DNA of 29,932 bases from a virus. A program made the translations under genes and the position numbers. Shown here piece by piece: positions 1-8,091 of this stretch. Under the pieces are notes generated by a model. That model worked only from the letters and a program-made list of their open reading frames with translations. It ran no database searches and was not told the origin of the DNA. Location: positions 1 through 29,932 of IMG/VR virus record IMGVR_UViG_3300011013_000055; one strand, given 5' to 3'. Every line of letters begins with the position of its first letter. Positions within the stretch are counted from its first letter, which is position 1.

Positions 1-74
1 CGCTGCCCGTGTTGCCAAGTTATGTATCCACCACCAAGGGCGAATACTACTAATCCTAAGATTATCTCAATCAT
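1..74 (-). CDS. Small membrane protein, truncated by the left window edge
   Basis: An ATG at 74-72 follows an AGGAG ribosome binding site that overlaps the stop of the gene before it. The 24 readable codons give MIEIILGLVVFALGGGYITW and a few more residues, a hydrophobic N-terminal segment that fits a transmembrane helix or signal anchor. The frame is open to the window edge, so the length and the rest of the protein are unknown. It is the last visible gene of the leftward recombination operon. The family is not recognised; a lysis-related or inner-membrane microprotein is possible but unsupported. Confidence 0.6.
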   Translation of the reverse strand, partial: MIEIILGLVVFALGGGYITWQHGQ

Positions 75-78
75 ATTA

Positions 79-252
79 TTACTCCTTTGTTATTCCTTCT
101 TCGAAAGCAACACGGTTAAACCCCAAGGTCTTTAGTATCCTTAAGGTTTCTAACCATGCTGCACAGTGATCCGTTGTTTCTGGGTCACATGTATGCATTA
201 CTACACGATAGCATTTCTCTATCGCTTCGTCAGTCTTTATTGTCTTCGTCAT
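79..252 (-). CDS. Hypothetical protein, 57 aa
   Basis: The frame is open further upstream to 285, but the ATG at 252 is preferred because GGAG lies 9 nt before it and it limits the overlap with the preceding RusA-like gene to 23 nt. The product begins MTKTIKTDEAIEKCYRVVMH and is a small soluble protein, largely helical in appearance, with two cysteines (HTCDPETTDHC) that could bind metal but form no complete motif. It sits behind the resolvase gene in the leftward replication/recombination operon. Function unknown. Confidence 0.6.
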   Translation of the reverse strand: MTKTIKTDEAIEKCYRVVMHTCDPETTDHCAAWLETLRILKTLGFNRVAFEEGITKE

Positions 253-643
253 TGTTGATTTCTCCAATGAGTTCAACAACAACATGATCTTCTACGTCTT
301 TACCACATTCACCAAAGTCAACAACGAAACCTCTTACGAAGTTAAAGTTGTCATCTTCTAGTTTGTCAGCCTCCACGATAGCATCCATTAGGAATTTGTG
401 TACTGGAAACCAGTAGTTATCTAAATCCTTAGGCCTGTTACCTTTAAAGAACAAAGTGTACTCTGGTCTAATCCAGTTGAACCTAGGAAGGGATTCAGTG
501 AAGCCCTCTACTAGTTCAGCATAGTCTTTCTTACACTTGGCTTGAGATCCCCAATGCATCTTTTTGAATATATTCTGTGATAGTTTTACAACCTTACCCC
601 TTCGAGTAAAAGTTGGGTATTCTAATATGGCGTTATATTTCAT
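230..643 (-). CDS. RusA-like Holliday junction resolvase
   Basis: A 137-residue protein of RusA-family length (E. coli RusA is about 120). The family signature is visible as PKDLDN at residues 71-76, a helix with K83 and MDAI at 86-89, and EDD at 96-98. In RusA the equivalent aspartates bind the metal that cleaves four-way junctions symmetrically. The role would be resolving branched replication or recombination intermediates before packaging. Its ATG overlaps the exonuclease stop as TAATG, with AGGAAGG upstream, so the two genes are translationally coupled. The call rests on motif spacing, not on an alignment. Confidence 0.75.
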   Translation of the reverse strand: MKYNAILEYPTFTRRGKVVKLSQNIFKKMHWGSQAKCKKDYAELVEGFTESLPRFNWIRPEYTLFFKGNRPKDLDNYWFPVHKFLMDAIVEADKLEDDNFNFVRGFVVDFGECGKDVEDHVVVELIGEINNDEDNKD

Positions 644-1455
644 TACTTAACCTTCCTAATCGACCATCCACCTGTCTGATTATTCTTAGTTACCTGAACT
701 TGATTTCCTTTGTACGAACGGCCATCACATAGATCTATTAGCTTCTGACGTAGTTCTTTCTGCTTTCTGGTAGCTTCATCTGCATCAGACTTAGCCATCT
801 TCCAAAGCATTGCTAATTTGCACCACTGATCATCATCCCTCACAATAACATCCTTATCCCCAGCTTCAGGTTTCCCTTTGAAATATTCAGCCCAACCATC
901 TACGATCTGTTGTTGAACTTGTTTATCTTGTTTTACAATTCTGTTCAAGCCAACCTTGTTCTTTCGATCATACACCCAGAAGTTACATTGGCTTTGTTTA
1001 GATAATAACATCTGTTGCTGCATTTGTAAAATGTAATGAATAGGAAGGTCTTCGTTAAGCTCCATGTTTGCCCATAGAGGCGAGCAGGATCCGTTTAGAG
1101 GGACTTTTATTTCTAAGATAGAGTTACCCTTGCCTCGCTCCATTCCGTCCAAGGAAGCCATTAATGGCAATCCATCAATTTCTTCAGTAATACAGACTGG
1201 TTCGTACTTCTTATCTGATAGTTTCTCAAATGCCTCTCTAGCTTCGTCCTCTGTTTCAGTTCCGATCTTCATAGCTTCGTTTAGTTTAATGTGAAGCTCT
1301 CCGTTCTTAACCTGCCATAGTTGTAATGGGGTCTTGGGAGTCCAAGGTGAAAGCTCTAGTACAGCTGCAACCTCTGATGCTGTTCCGTGTAGTTTTCTAA
1401 TGTTTAGCCATTCTTTACTACCTTGTGGCAGTTGTTCTTCTGAGTATATCTTCAT
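643..1455 (-). CDS. YqaJ-type (lambda Exo-like) recombination exonuclease
   Basis: A 270-residue protein with the layout of YqaJ viral recombinases in the PD-(D/E)xK nuclease superfamily. It has QGSKEWLNIRKLHGTASEVA at residues 11-30, then D103 in SLDG, E115 and K117 in LEIK, and a YILQMQQQM helix near 141-149. Family members degrade one strand of duplex DNA from 5 prime to 3 prime, leaving 3 prime tails for annealing; D103, E115 and K117 are the expected metal and catalytic residues. It overlaps the RusA-like gene and has a strong GGAG site. No obvious annealing partner (Beta/Erf/RecT) is visible; the nearby ssDNA-binding protein may do that job. Confidence 0.85.
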   Translation of the reverse strand: MKIYSEEQLPQGSKEWLNIRKLHGTASEVAAVLELSPWTPKTPLQLWQVKNGELHIKLNEAMKIGTETEDEAREAFEKLSDKKYEPVCITEEIDGLPLMASLDGMERGKGNSILEIKVPLNGSCSPLWANMELNEDLPIHYILQMQQQMLLSKQSQCNFWVYDRKNKVGLNRIVKQDKQVQQQIVDGWAEYFKGKPEAGDKDVIVRDDDQWCKLAMLWKMAKSDADEATRKQKELRQKLIDLCDGRSYKGNQVQVTKNNQTGGWSIRKVK

Positions 1456-1484
1456 GTTTTGCTCCTTTGTTGTTTAGTGTTTAG

Positions 1485-1898
1485 TTATGTGTTTGCGTTT
1501 AGTAACTTCCAATGACCTTGTGGGTCGTAAAACATTCTTGTTTTTATATTCCTCATCTTTAATGAGTTGTCTTCTGTCTTGGCTTCTTGTTTTAGAAATA
1601 CTATATCTGGATCTTTATGTTTGTTAAGTCTTTTTCTTGCCTGTGTTATGCTTATGTTTGCCTTATCTGCTACATCAATAGCAGTTACACTTTCTCCATT
1701 GTTTAACAAGTAATACTTAAGCTTCTTTTTCTTTGGCTCTGAAGCCTTGTTTGATTTTGTATTCTTAGGCATGAAAACATTCTTAGGGTCAATATATCTA
1801 GATAATCTAGATCTAGCTAATGCGTCCGAACATCCTATTTTATTTGCAACTTCTTTTGCAGTTACATAAGATCCATCAGTTAGTCGATATTTCTTCAT
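1485..1898 (-). CDS. Duplicated-domain DNA-binding-like protein, 137 aa
   Basis: Start chosen at the ATG at 1898 (MKKYRLTDGSYV), which has GAGGAG upstream; the frame is open to 1961 but no better start lies there. The protein contains the same module of about 43 residues twice. The first copy reads DGSYVTAKEVANKIGCSDAL then ARSRLSRYIDPKNVF; the second reads NGESVTAIDVADKANISITQ then ARKRLNKHKDPDIVF. Each looks like a helix-turn-helix unit, and a lysine-rich linker joins them. A short conserved-looking tail has RMFYDPQGHWKLL. Regulatory or DNA-binding roles are likely, but no target is known. It lies between the helicase and the exonuclease. Confidence 0.75.
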   Translation of the reverse strand: MKKYRLTDGSYVTAKEVANKIGCSDALARSRLSRYIDPKNVFMPKNTKSNKASEPKKKKLKYYLLNNGESVTAIDVADKANISITQARKRLNKHKDPDIVFLKQEAKTEDNSLKMRNIKTRMFYDPQGHWKLLNANT

Positions 1899-1976
1899 TA
1901 TGTCTCTCCTCTTATTTAATTGAATTTGGTGACCACCATGTATGATAAAGGATGTGGTCAAGCCTTCTAAACATTA

Positions 1977-2138
1977 CTTGTTAGCTATGAAAAGGGAAAC
2001 ATGAAAACCCCAAAGGAGACTAACAAGAAAGAGCCATACATTAGCTCTAAGGTAACTACTTGTGCATACGGCAGTAGTTGTACCGTCTTTATAACCTTAC
2101 TGAGGAGTCGTTATTTCCAGTAAGAGATGATGCACTCA
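1977..2138 (-). promoter_or_regulatory. Cluster of four stem-loops between helicase and HTH-repeat gene
   Basis: The gene-free gap of 1899-2139 holds four inverted repeats in a row: CTTGTTAG/CTAACAAG (8 bp, about 1977-2028), AGAGC/GCTCT (about 2031-2049), GGTA-a-CTACT pairing with AGTAG-ttg-TACC (about 2050-2084), and CTTACTG/CAGTAAG (7 bp, about 2097-2124). In leftward RNA they follow the helicase stop. None has the T-run of an intrinsic terminator, so RNA processing sites like the RNase III sites of T7, or a regulatory leader, are more likely. No open frame with a ribosome binding site was seen. Confidence 0.5.
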
Positions 2139-2139
2139 C

Positions 2140-3693
2140 CTAAATTAATGTTCCTTGTTTACTCTTCTTTGGAAACTTAGATGGAAGAAGCCCTGCGGCT
2201 TGTTTCCTCTTAACTTCCTTTATTTGTAAATGTTTAACGTATGATTTGGTTTCGGCTGTAGGCATTCTTGCTCTACAATTATCATGTTTAGGCCATTCCC
2301 CAAATCGTTCTTTATATTTATAAGCAGACCATCCTTTCTTATGACCTCTTGCTTCCCCTAGTCCCATTAGCTCTTCATAGAAGACCTTTCTGAAATCCTT
2401 AGCATACTTCTCTTTAGCTTCTATTATCCTAGTCTTCTTGTCAACTAATCCAAGTTGAGAATCTAAGAATGCTACGTATTCAGATTTGGTTTGATGTATC
2501 TTACCACATGTAGGGCAGATATTAGAACCAGAGTAAGTACGGAAGCAACCTTCACAAACAATGACAGCCTCTTCCCTTGTTCTTTCTTTACGTTCTGCCC
2601 TTTTTCTTAAGATGCCAGACCCTAAGTCCCATTGATGTTCATCATCAACAAACCCATTGATATATACAGCGCCAGAATGGTCGATTACCATAGCCTTGTC
2701 TTTGCTTTCATGTGGTCTAAGTACTCTTCCCACCATTTGTATATACAAACCTAGTGACTTTGTTGGTCTTGCTAGTACGCATACTTCAGCACAAGGAGCA
2801 TCGAAGCCCTCTGTGAGAACCATGCAGTTACATAAGACAGTTATCTTTCCAGAGTTGAAGTCCTTTAGGATTTGTTCTCTTTCTTCATTATCAGTATCCC
2901 CATCTAGGTGACCTGCTTTGATCCCATTATTCTTGAATGTTTCCATTAGATTCTGAGAATGCTTTACACCTGATGCAAACACTAATGTCTGCTTATTCTT
3001 AGCTAGATGCTTCCATGTTGCTACAATGTCTCCTACAAGTTTAGGCTGATCCATTCTATCATTCAATGACTTAGAGTTGAAGTCTCCTCCTATCACCCCG
3101 ATTCCTTTTAGATCTGGAACACTTGGTGAATAGTACGAGACATCTACCAAAGAACCGAGTTTAGTTAGTTCTTTAATGCTTGGAGCTGACACCATATGCT
3201 CATAAACACTTCCCAAACCTTCTCCGTTACCCCTTACTGGGGTAGCAGTTAACCCTATCAGTAGACTGTCTTTATATAAGTCTATTATCTTTAGGTAGGT
3301 ATTTGAAAGGGATCTATGGCATTCATCAATAAAGATGACATCTGCTGGTGGGAGCTTCATCTTCTTAGCATTGATAGCTCTTGCTCTTAGTGTATCTACA
3401 GAGGCTATTTGTACTTTATAGACATCATTGGCTCTATGATTAGCCATTATGATTCCATGTGATATATCAGAGGCTTCTAGCTTCTCTGATGCTTGTGTTA
3501 TTAACTCTCTTCTATGAGCTAAGAAGAGTACATTTAAGTCATTCTTAACGAAGTACTTGACTAAAGCAGCTGCCATTACTGTCTTTCCAGCTCCTGTAGC
3601 TGCTTGTAGTATTACTTTCTTCTTTCCCTGTTTATGAGACCTGACCAGTTTGTTCAGGACATCTTTCTGGTATTGTCTCAGTACAAAGCTCAT
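2140..3693 (-). CDS. Superfamily 2 DEAD/DEAH-type DNA/RNA helicase with zinc finger
   Basis: A 517-residue helicase with the SF2 motifs in order: Walker A AATGAGKT (31-38), motif II DECH (123-126), motif III-like LTATP (149-153), motif V TEGFDAP (295-301) and motif VI QMVGRVLRP (320-328). A C-terminal zinc site follows, C381-x2-C384 and C394-x2-C397, then a basic tail. Such proteins use ATP to unwind or remodel branched DNA; phage relatives act in replication, recombination or repair. Its AGGAG abuts the ATG with no spacer and the ATG overlaps the stop of a 23-residue peptide (ATGA), so translation probably depends on re-initiation. It is not a DnaB-type replicative helicase. Confidence 0.9.
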   Translation of the reverse strand: MSFVLRQYQKDVLNKLVRSHKQGKKKVILQAATGAGKTVMAAALVKYFVKNDLNVLFLAHRRELITQASEKLEASDISHGIIMANHRANDVYKVQIASVDTLRARAINAKKMKLPPADVIFIDECHRSLSNTYLKIIDLYKDSLLIGLTATPVRGNGEGLGSVYEHMVSAPSIKELTKLGSLVDVSYYSPSVPDLKGIGVIGGDFNSKSLNDRMDQPKLVGDIVATWKHLAKNKQTLVFASGVKHSQNLMETFKNNGIKAGHLDGDTDNEEREQILKDFNSGKITVLCNCMVLTEGFDAPCAEVCVLARPTKSLGLYIQMVGRVLRPHESKDKAMVIDHSGAVYINGFVDDEHQWDLGSGILRKRAERKERTREEAVIVCEGCFRTYSGSNICPTCGKIHQTKSEYVAFLDSQLGLVDKKTRIIEAKEKYAKDFRKVFYEELMGLGEARGHKKGWSAYKYKERFGEWPKHDNCRARMPTAETKSYVKHLQIKEVKRKQAAGLLPSKFPKKSKQGTLI

Positions 3694-3761
3694 CTCCTAA
3701 ATGTGTTGTACAGAGACACACTGACAAAGGCTGTGAAGTATAGTATTAGAAATATTTCCAT
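3690..3761 (-). CDS. 23-residue membrane microprotein coupled to the helicase
   Basis: ATG at 3761-3759 with AAGGAA upstream encodes MEIFLILYFTAFVSVSLYNT plus FRR and ends in TGA at 3690-3692, overlapping the helicase ATG as ATGA. The peptide is a single hydrophobic helix with a negatively charged N-end and a positively charged C-end, as expected of a one-pass membrane peptide. Because the helicase has no usable ribosome binding site of its own, this frame may serve as a leader cistron, as a functional membrane peptide, or both. Confidence 0.55.
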   Translation of the reverse strand: MEIFLILYFTAFVSVSLYNTFRR

Positions 3762-3795
3762 GTTGTTTCCTTATTGTTTGTTTAGTTTAATTAGG

Positions 3796-3821
3796 GTTGC
3801 ATTGTAAGTACGAAGTGCAAC
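3796..3821 (-). repeat. Stem-loop GTTGCA/TGCAAC upstream of helicase leader
   Basis: A perfect 6-bp inverted repeat with a 14-nt loop lies in the short gap (3762-3881) between the gp2.5-like gene and the helicase leader. A small GCTTCGGAGC hairpin follows on the plus strand. It could be a processing or attenuation site; there is no T-run. Confidence 0.35.
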
Positions 3822-3881
3822 AGCTTCGGAGCAGTTTATACAGTCGACTTACTCAACTGTTATCTATTGTGTATCTATAGA

Positions 3882-4436
3882 CTAGAACGGTACATCTTCG
3901 TCATCTAGATCTGCTGTTACTTCTGACAGAGATACCTTGTCTTGCTTCTTGAAGTCAAAGGTTGGAACGAATTCATCTCCACCATCAGCTGTGTATTCAA
4001 CTAACTCAAGGATTTGAACGGCTTCTAGACTAGCGGTTGAGCCAGTTGATGTAGCAGTCTTCCAATCGTGTACTGAACACTGGATGTTACATATAGTTCC
4101 ATTGCCTAGTAGACCCGTGTAAGGGTTTCCATAGGTATCAACAACAATTACAGGCTTCTTAGGTTGCCCCTTGTAGCCAAAGGTTGATGTCTTGCTTAGC
4201 TTAATAGTCTTAAGACCATCTTCTAGAACCAAGTCGTGATCACGGTCACGCTTGAACTTAGGGTACATTCCCTTCTCCTTCCAAGCATCAGCCTGTTTGT
4301 CATCTAAGACAGCGATAAGATTCCAGCTATCTGGCTTTGGCTTATCGTCATCTTGCATAAATGGGGGCTCTGGGTTATTTGGATCCAGCTTTGCCCACAT
4401 TACTTTTACATTGTTAAATTCATATGTTTTAGACAT
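3882..4436 (-). CDS. gp2.5-like single-stranded DNA-binding protein
   Basis: A 184-residue protein with a beta-rich core and a strongly acidic C-terminus ending DLDDEDVPF. An acidic tail with a terminal phenylalanine is the hallmark of phage ssDNA-binding proteins such as T7 gp2.5, where it contacts polymerase and helicase. The core has an aromatic pattern consistent with an OB fold (YEFNNVKVMWAKLDP near the start, KTSTFGYKGQPKKPVIVVDT in the middle). It is the first gene of the operon behind the candidate phage promoter at 4610-4657, ahead of helicase, exonuclease and resolvase, which suits a replication/recombination role. It is unlike the bacterial-type SSB at 16621-17040. Confidence 0.75.
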   Translation of the reverse strand: MSKTYEFNNVKVMWAKLDPNNPEPPFMQDDDKPKPDSWNLIAVLDDKQADAWKEKGMYPKFKRDRDHDLVLEDGLKTIKLSKTSTFGYKGQPKKPVIVVDTYGNPYTGLLGNGTICNIQCSVHDWKTATSTGSTASLEAVQILELVEYTADGGDEFVPTFDFKKQDKVSLSEVTADLDDEDVPF

Positions 4437-4609
4437 ATTTATTCTCCTTTATTATCGAGCTTAATTGCTCATTTGTTACCCTTTATAAACAACAAGGGCT
4501 GCATCGATACTCTAGTGTGTGGTAGGTAGAGTCCGATACAGCTATTTATTTCTATTGAATATCCCTACCACAAGATATTCAAAGATGATTTTGGGTTGCT
4601 CTCGCTTCC
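4437..4609 (-). promoter_or_regulatory. Structured leader of the gp2.5-like operon
   Basis: The RNA made from the promoter at 4610-4657 would begin with about 175 untranslated nt. These contain GAATATC/GATATTC (7 bp), a longer imperfect stem pairing TACTCTA with TAGAGT and its flanks (about 4501-4543), and a GAGC/GCTC hairpin close to the GGAG site. Structured 5 prime ends are typical of phage middle transcripts, where they protect or regulate the RNA. No open frame with a ribosome binding site was seen. Confidence 0.4.
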
Positions 4610-4657
4610 CTCTATAAGGGCACAATAGGAATTTCCCTTGCTACGTAAGGCCTGTAG
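4610..4657 (-). promoter_or_regulatory. Candidate phage RNA polymerase promoter, leftward copy
   Basis: Read on the minus strand, the core is ATTCCTATTGTGCCCTTATA then GAG, with a predicted +1 G at 4612. Seventeen bases ending in TATA directly before G is the geometry of T7-family promoters. The 48-nt block differs by only three bases from the one at 17721-17768, and its last 23 nt recur at 18227-18249 with one change. It begins 5 nt after the RNA polymerase stop codon and faces the gp2.5-like, helicase and exonuclease genes. Confidence 0.72.
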
Positions 4658-4661
4658 CCGT

Positions 4662-7091
4662 TTAGCAGAAGAAATATTGTGACTCCTTAATTTGCTCTAA
4701 ATCCAAACTTCCAGATCTAGGTTCTGACACATTGAAACCATCATCTGAATGCACAAACTGATCCTTCATATTTGCGAATATATCATTGTTATACATTCTG
4801 ATAAATACAGACTTAGTTATCTCCAATAGTTTATCAACATCGTCCGCATGGACAGAGAAGCTATCATGGATTGCCCCAAATGAGGTAATTCCTTCTTCGT
4901 TTAGTTCGTTGATTACTAAGGACATATGTGCTGCATCCATTGAATGAACGTAGTTGGGACTAATCCCAGATACTATTTCATGGATAGCAGGTTTGTCTGT
5001 TACTTCTCGATAGATGATATCGATGCGTTTCTTACAGAAGCTGACTACTGCCCTCTTCTTCTTTGTTGCCCATTTCTCAGACACAACTTCAAACCCACTT
5101 AGAGTCTCCCATTGTGCTGATTTATAGCCAAGTTCTTTAATCCTATACTTTGTTAGTGCTTGCAGGTAGTTCTTAACAGCCACTGGCCCTGAGCATAACG
5201 AGTTATAGGTTTCAACAAGGTCTTTAGCTAATTGATTAGCTACTGTTCTTGTTATGTTGTATTTAGCTGTCATTCCAGCGTCATAGCAATCCGTATAGAT
5301 GATATTAGCAATGCATCTAACTCCTGCATCATATGCTTTGGTCATTGTTCCTCGCTTACTAATACCCTTGCGAATCAACTTCATTGGAATCTTTGAAAGT
5401 AGTAAGCCTAGGTCATTACCAACATTGGCGTTGATTATTCCTTTAGCTACTACAATGTAGAAATCAATAGGCTTCTCTTGAGGCATTAGCCCTACCATAG
5501 ATCCTGCTATTTCATCTTTACTCATAGCTGCTAGATGCTGAGTTCCATTTACAGAACCATCTATAGCTATTGGTATTTGAGAGTAGTAATCTCCTTCTTC
5601 GGCTAAGTATTGAACAACTTCAAAGCATAAGGATAGAAATACCCAAGGCTTCTCAGCATTCATCCAAATCTCTTTAGCTTCTATCGGATCCATTGCTACT
5701 TCTAAGAATATATCTAAGTTATCTTCAGCCCAGTTAATCCTATCCTGTAATGTCATCTTATCTACAGACATGTCTGGCACACCATCAGATTCTAAATCTG
5801 TGATGTAATCGGATTCTGTCCATTTGATATTCTTAAGTTGTTCAACTTTGAAAGTCTCATTAAAGCTGTTGGCTATATGAACAAGTAAGTGTTTGTATCC
5901 TGTGTCTGTCATAAGCTTCTTCTCAGCAAACATCAAATGACCTCTTGCAAGGTCTGATGATTGATAAGAGAAGTATGGATCACGAGCATATACTCTTCCC
6001 CTAAAGTCCAGGAAGCTAGCTAAATAGAACTTATATCCTAACCATCCAGGAGCTTGTTCTGTTCCATGAATAGTATTCAATATAAACTCATCTCTATTTG
6101 TTTGAGATTGAGTCTTTAAACATAGTTGCTTAGCTTGCCATTGCCTATTCTTCTCTTCGTATACTTTTGAGCATTTCTGGATTTGTTTTATTAGTTTTCT
6201 CATCTGGGGACTGTTTGGTTGCAGTTTCTTCTTCTGTTTTTCATACTTAACCATCTGAGCCTCAATAACCTTAACTTGAGAAGAGCTACCTAAGTGAGGT
6301 TCGAATAAAACATCATTGAGATATAGCTCTACATCCTTATATTGTTTATTGTCATCTTCCCTTTTAATGTCACGAGCTTCAAATTTGACGATACAGCCAT
6401 CTTTTGTGTTTAGCCTAATGCTACTATCAATTAATGAAGAAGTAAGCGATTTGGACACTTCCGCTACCTTAGGATTGATTTCCCATTGAACTTGCTCGAT
6501 GTTATTCACAGCTTCCAGATATGGCTTTGTTTCTGATATCTTTGTAGCTCCTTTGATTAACCTATCTTCAACTCCAAGCACTACTCTCTTGTTAGAATCC
6601 CATTTAGGATACTTTCTAGAGGATATGCCTATCCTTTCCTTGACTAAGAACTTGATTCCTTTGAATTTTGATCCTATTTCAAGATGGTAAGGCTGAAACC
6701 TAATACCAACCTTTTTATCATTTTCGATAAGATGTTCATAGGACATGTATTCTTCTCTGTGTAATGAAACATAGTTGTTATCAATTAAGGATTCAACAAT
6801 CAAAGAGCCTAGTTGTATTGATTTGTTGGTTGCTATCTTCTTTAAACCAAGAGTCTTTGCCGTTATCTCTCCAATCTTAACAAGGGAGTTTGTTAAAGGG
6901 ACTTTGCCTTCATGTCTGCAGAAAGAGTAGGTTAGGAAGTTAAAGGTATCGGCTACTATTGAATATGATCTGAAATCATCTCTTAAGCATTTGGCATCCC
7001 TAAACACTTGGACTGCTATTCTTTTGTTGTTCTTATAATCAGTTACAGTTTCTTCAATAGCCCATACTATTTCTTGTATCTTGAATTCCAC
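4662..7091 (-). CDS. Single-subunit (T7-type) DNA-dependent RNA polymerase
   Basis: An 809-residue polymerase (T7 RNAP has 883). It has the DxxGR element as DFRGRVYA (362-369), motif A as AIDGSVNGTQHLAAMSKDE with catalytic D511, motif B as RKGISKRGTMTKAYDAG (574-590), ISPNYVHSMDAAH near 710-722, and motif C as AIHDSFS with catalytic D743. All residues needed for activity appear present. It starts at GTG (7091-7089) after GGGGAGG; the overlapping ATG is out of frame. It ends the early leftward gene run, and its presumed promoter lies directly behind it. Its role is to transcribe the middle and late phage genes. Confidence 0.97.
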   Translation of the reverse strand: MEFKIQEIVWAIEETVTDYKNNKRIAVQVFRDAKCLRDDFRSYSIVADTFNFLTYSFCRHEGKVPLTNSLVKIGEITAKTLGLKKIATNKSIQLGSLIVESLIDNNYVSLHREEYMSYEHLIENDKKVGIRFQPYHLEIGSKFKGIKFLVKERIGISSRKYPKWDSNKRVVLGVEDRLIKGATKISETKPYLEAVNNIEQVQWEINPKVAEVSKSLTSSLIDSSIRLNTKDGCIVKFEARDIKREDDNKQYKDVELYLNDVLFEPHLGSSSQVKVIEAQMVKYEKQKKKLQPNSPQMRKLIKQIQKCSKVYEEKNRQWQAKQLCLKTQSQTNRDEFILNTIHGTEQAPGWLGYKFYLASFLDFRGRVYARDPYFSYQSSDLARGHLMFAEKKLMTDTGYKHLLVHIANSFNETFKVEQLKNIKWTESDYITDLESDGVPDMSVDKMTLQDRINWAEDNLDIFLEVAMDPIEAKEIWMNAEKPWVFLSLCFEVVQYLAEEGDYYSQIPIAIDGSVNGTQHLAAMSKDEIAGSMVGLMPQEKPIDFYIVVAKGIINANVGNDLGLLLSKIPMKLIRKGISKRGTMTKAYDAGVRCIANIIYTDCYDAGMTAKYNITRTVANQLAKDLVETYNSLCSGPVAVKNYLQALTKYRIKELGYKSAQWETLSGFEVVSEKWATKKKRAVVSFCKKRIDIIYREVTDKPAIHEIVSGISPNYVHSMDAAHMSLVINELNEEGITSFGAIHDSFSVHADDVDKLLEITKSVFIRMYNNDIFANMKDQFVHSDDGFNVSEPRSGSLDLEQIKESQYFFC

Positions 7092-7103
7092 ACATCCTCC
7101 CCT

Positions 7104-8060
7104 TTAGTTAGTTTCTATACTTACAAATCCCTCGTCTTTCTCTGTATCCATTCCTGCCATTAGAATATCATTCTGATCTTGTCCTACTCTGTCTGGAATA
7201 AATACCCAAGCCTCAATTCCCTTAACCATTAGTCGCTTTCCTAGCTTGTATGCTGCAGCCTGACCTGTGAAGTTACGGTCATTATCAGCATATATCCATA
7301 CTTGATTAACACCTTCTGGCGGCACGAAGTTCTCTAGGCAACTAGCATTCATTGCAGCAAATGCAGGTAAGCCAGAGTCTTTGTGAGCAGCGTAAGCAGA
7401 TTCAATCCCTTCTGCTATACATATCTTATCTTCGAAGTCAGTATGAAGCCTAATTGCTGCACCAGATATTGTTCCTTTAGGGCTCATTATCTTTCGCGCT
7501 GGGTCTACGTCTGCCTTCTTACCATCTTTAGTATATGTCAAATGGTATGACACACCTTGACCCTTCCAATCTTGGATAAGAGCAACCAATACCTCGTACT
7601 CACCTTGACTCTTCATCTCTTTGTAGAATTTAAGGTTTGCTTGTTTGAGTCCATCAGGGTAAGTATCAAAGCCTCTAGACTCTAAGTATTTAGTAACCGA
7701 TGTGTAGCCCATTAGGTTAGTTGCTTTCTTAGCTACTGCCTTTAGAGCAGGTACTGGATTAAATTTAGGATTGTCTACTGCAATTCCTCCAGTTATTCCA
7801 AGTAGCTTTTTAACTTGTTTAGTTGCTGTTGAGAAACTAATGTCGAAGTATTTCTGAATGAGAGTCCAACCATCTCCATTACCACAACCTCTACAGATGT
7901 ATAAGCCATCGTTGTTATAGTCTGTGAATCTGTATCTATCTTTGCCACCGCATAGTGGACATGGCCCGTTCTTTCCGTTTAAGTACTGCTCTGGTAGTCC
8001 AAGCTGTTTAAGCACTTGAAACCATTTCCCTTTAACTTCTTCAGTTACGTCTTTTCTCAT
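7104..8060 (-). CDS. Zinc/TOPRIM primase (P4 alpha/T7 gp4A-like), no helicase domain
   Basis: Start chosen at the ATG at 8060 (MRKDVTEEV), which has GGGAG upstream; an in-frame TTG lies four codons earlier. The 318-residue product has an N-terminal zinc ribbon CPLCGGKDRYRF (C34, C37) with CRGC (C56, C59), then a TOPRIM domain with E217 in CIAEGIES and D259/D261 in YADNDRN. These are the metal-binding residues of DnaG-type primases, which make RNA primers for lagging-strand synthesis. Unlike T7 gp4, it has no C-terminal RecA-fold helicase. It is followed at 12 nt by the RNA polymerase gene. Confidence 0.88.
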   Translation of the reverse strand: MRKDVTEEVKGKWFQVLKQLGLPEQYLNGKNGPCPLCGGKDRYRFTDYNNDGLYICRGCGNGDGWTLIQKYFDISFSTATKQVKKLLGITGGIAVDNPKFNPVPALKAVAKKATNLMGYTSVTKYLESRGFDTYPDGLKQANLKFYKEMKSQGEYEVLVALIQDWKGQGVSYHLTYTKDGKKADVDPARKIMSPKGTISGAAIRLHTDFEDKICIAEGIESAYAAHKDSGLPAFAAMNASCLENFVPPEGVNQVWIYADNDRNFTGQAAAYKLGKRLMVKGIEAWVFIPDRVGQDQNDILMAGMDTEKDEGFVSIETN

Positions 8061-8091
8061 GTTTTCTCCCAAGTAAGTTTAAATTTTAACA

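Noticed and set aside
4252-4464. Plus-strand frame opposite the gp2.5-like gene
   Set aside because: It is on the opposite strand from every neighbour, has no ribosome binding site, and its reading follows from the real gene's codons.
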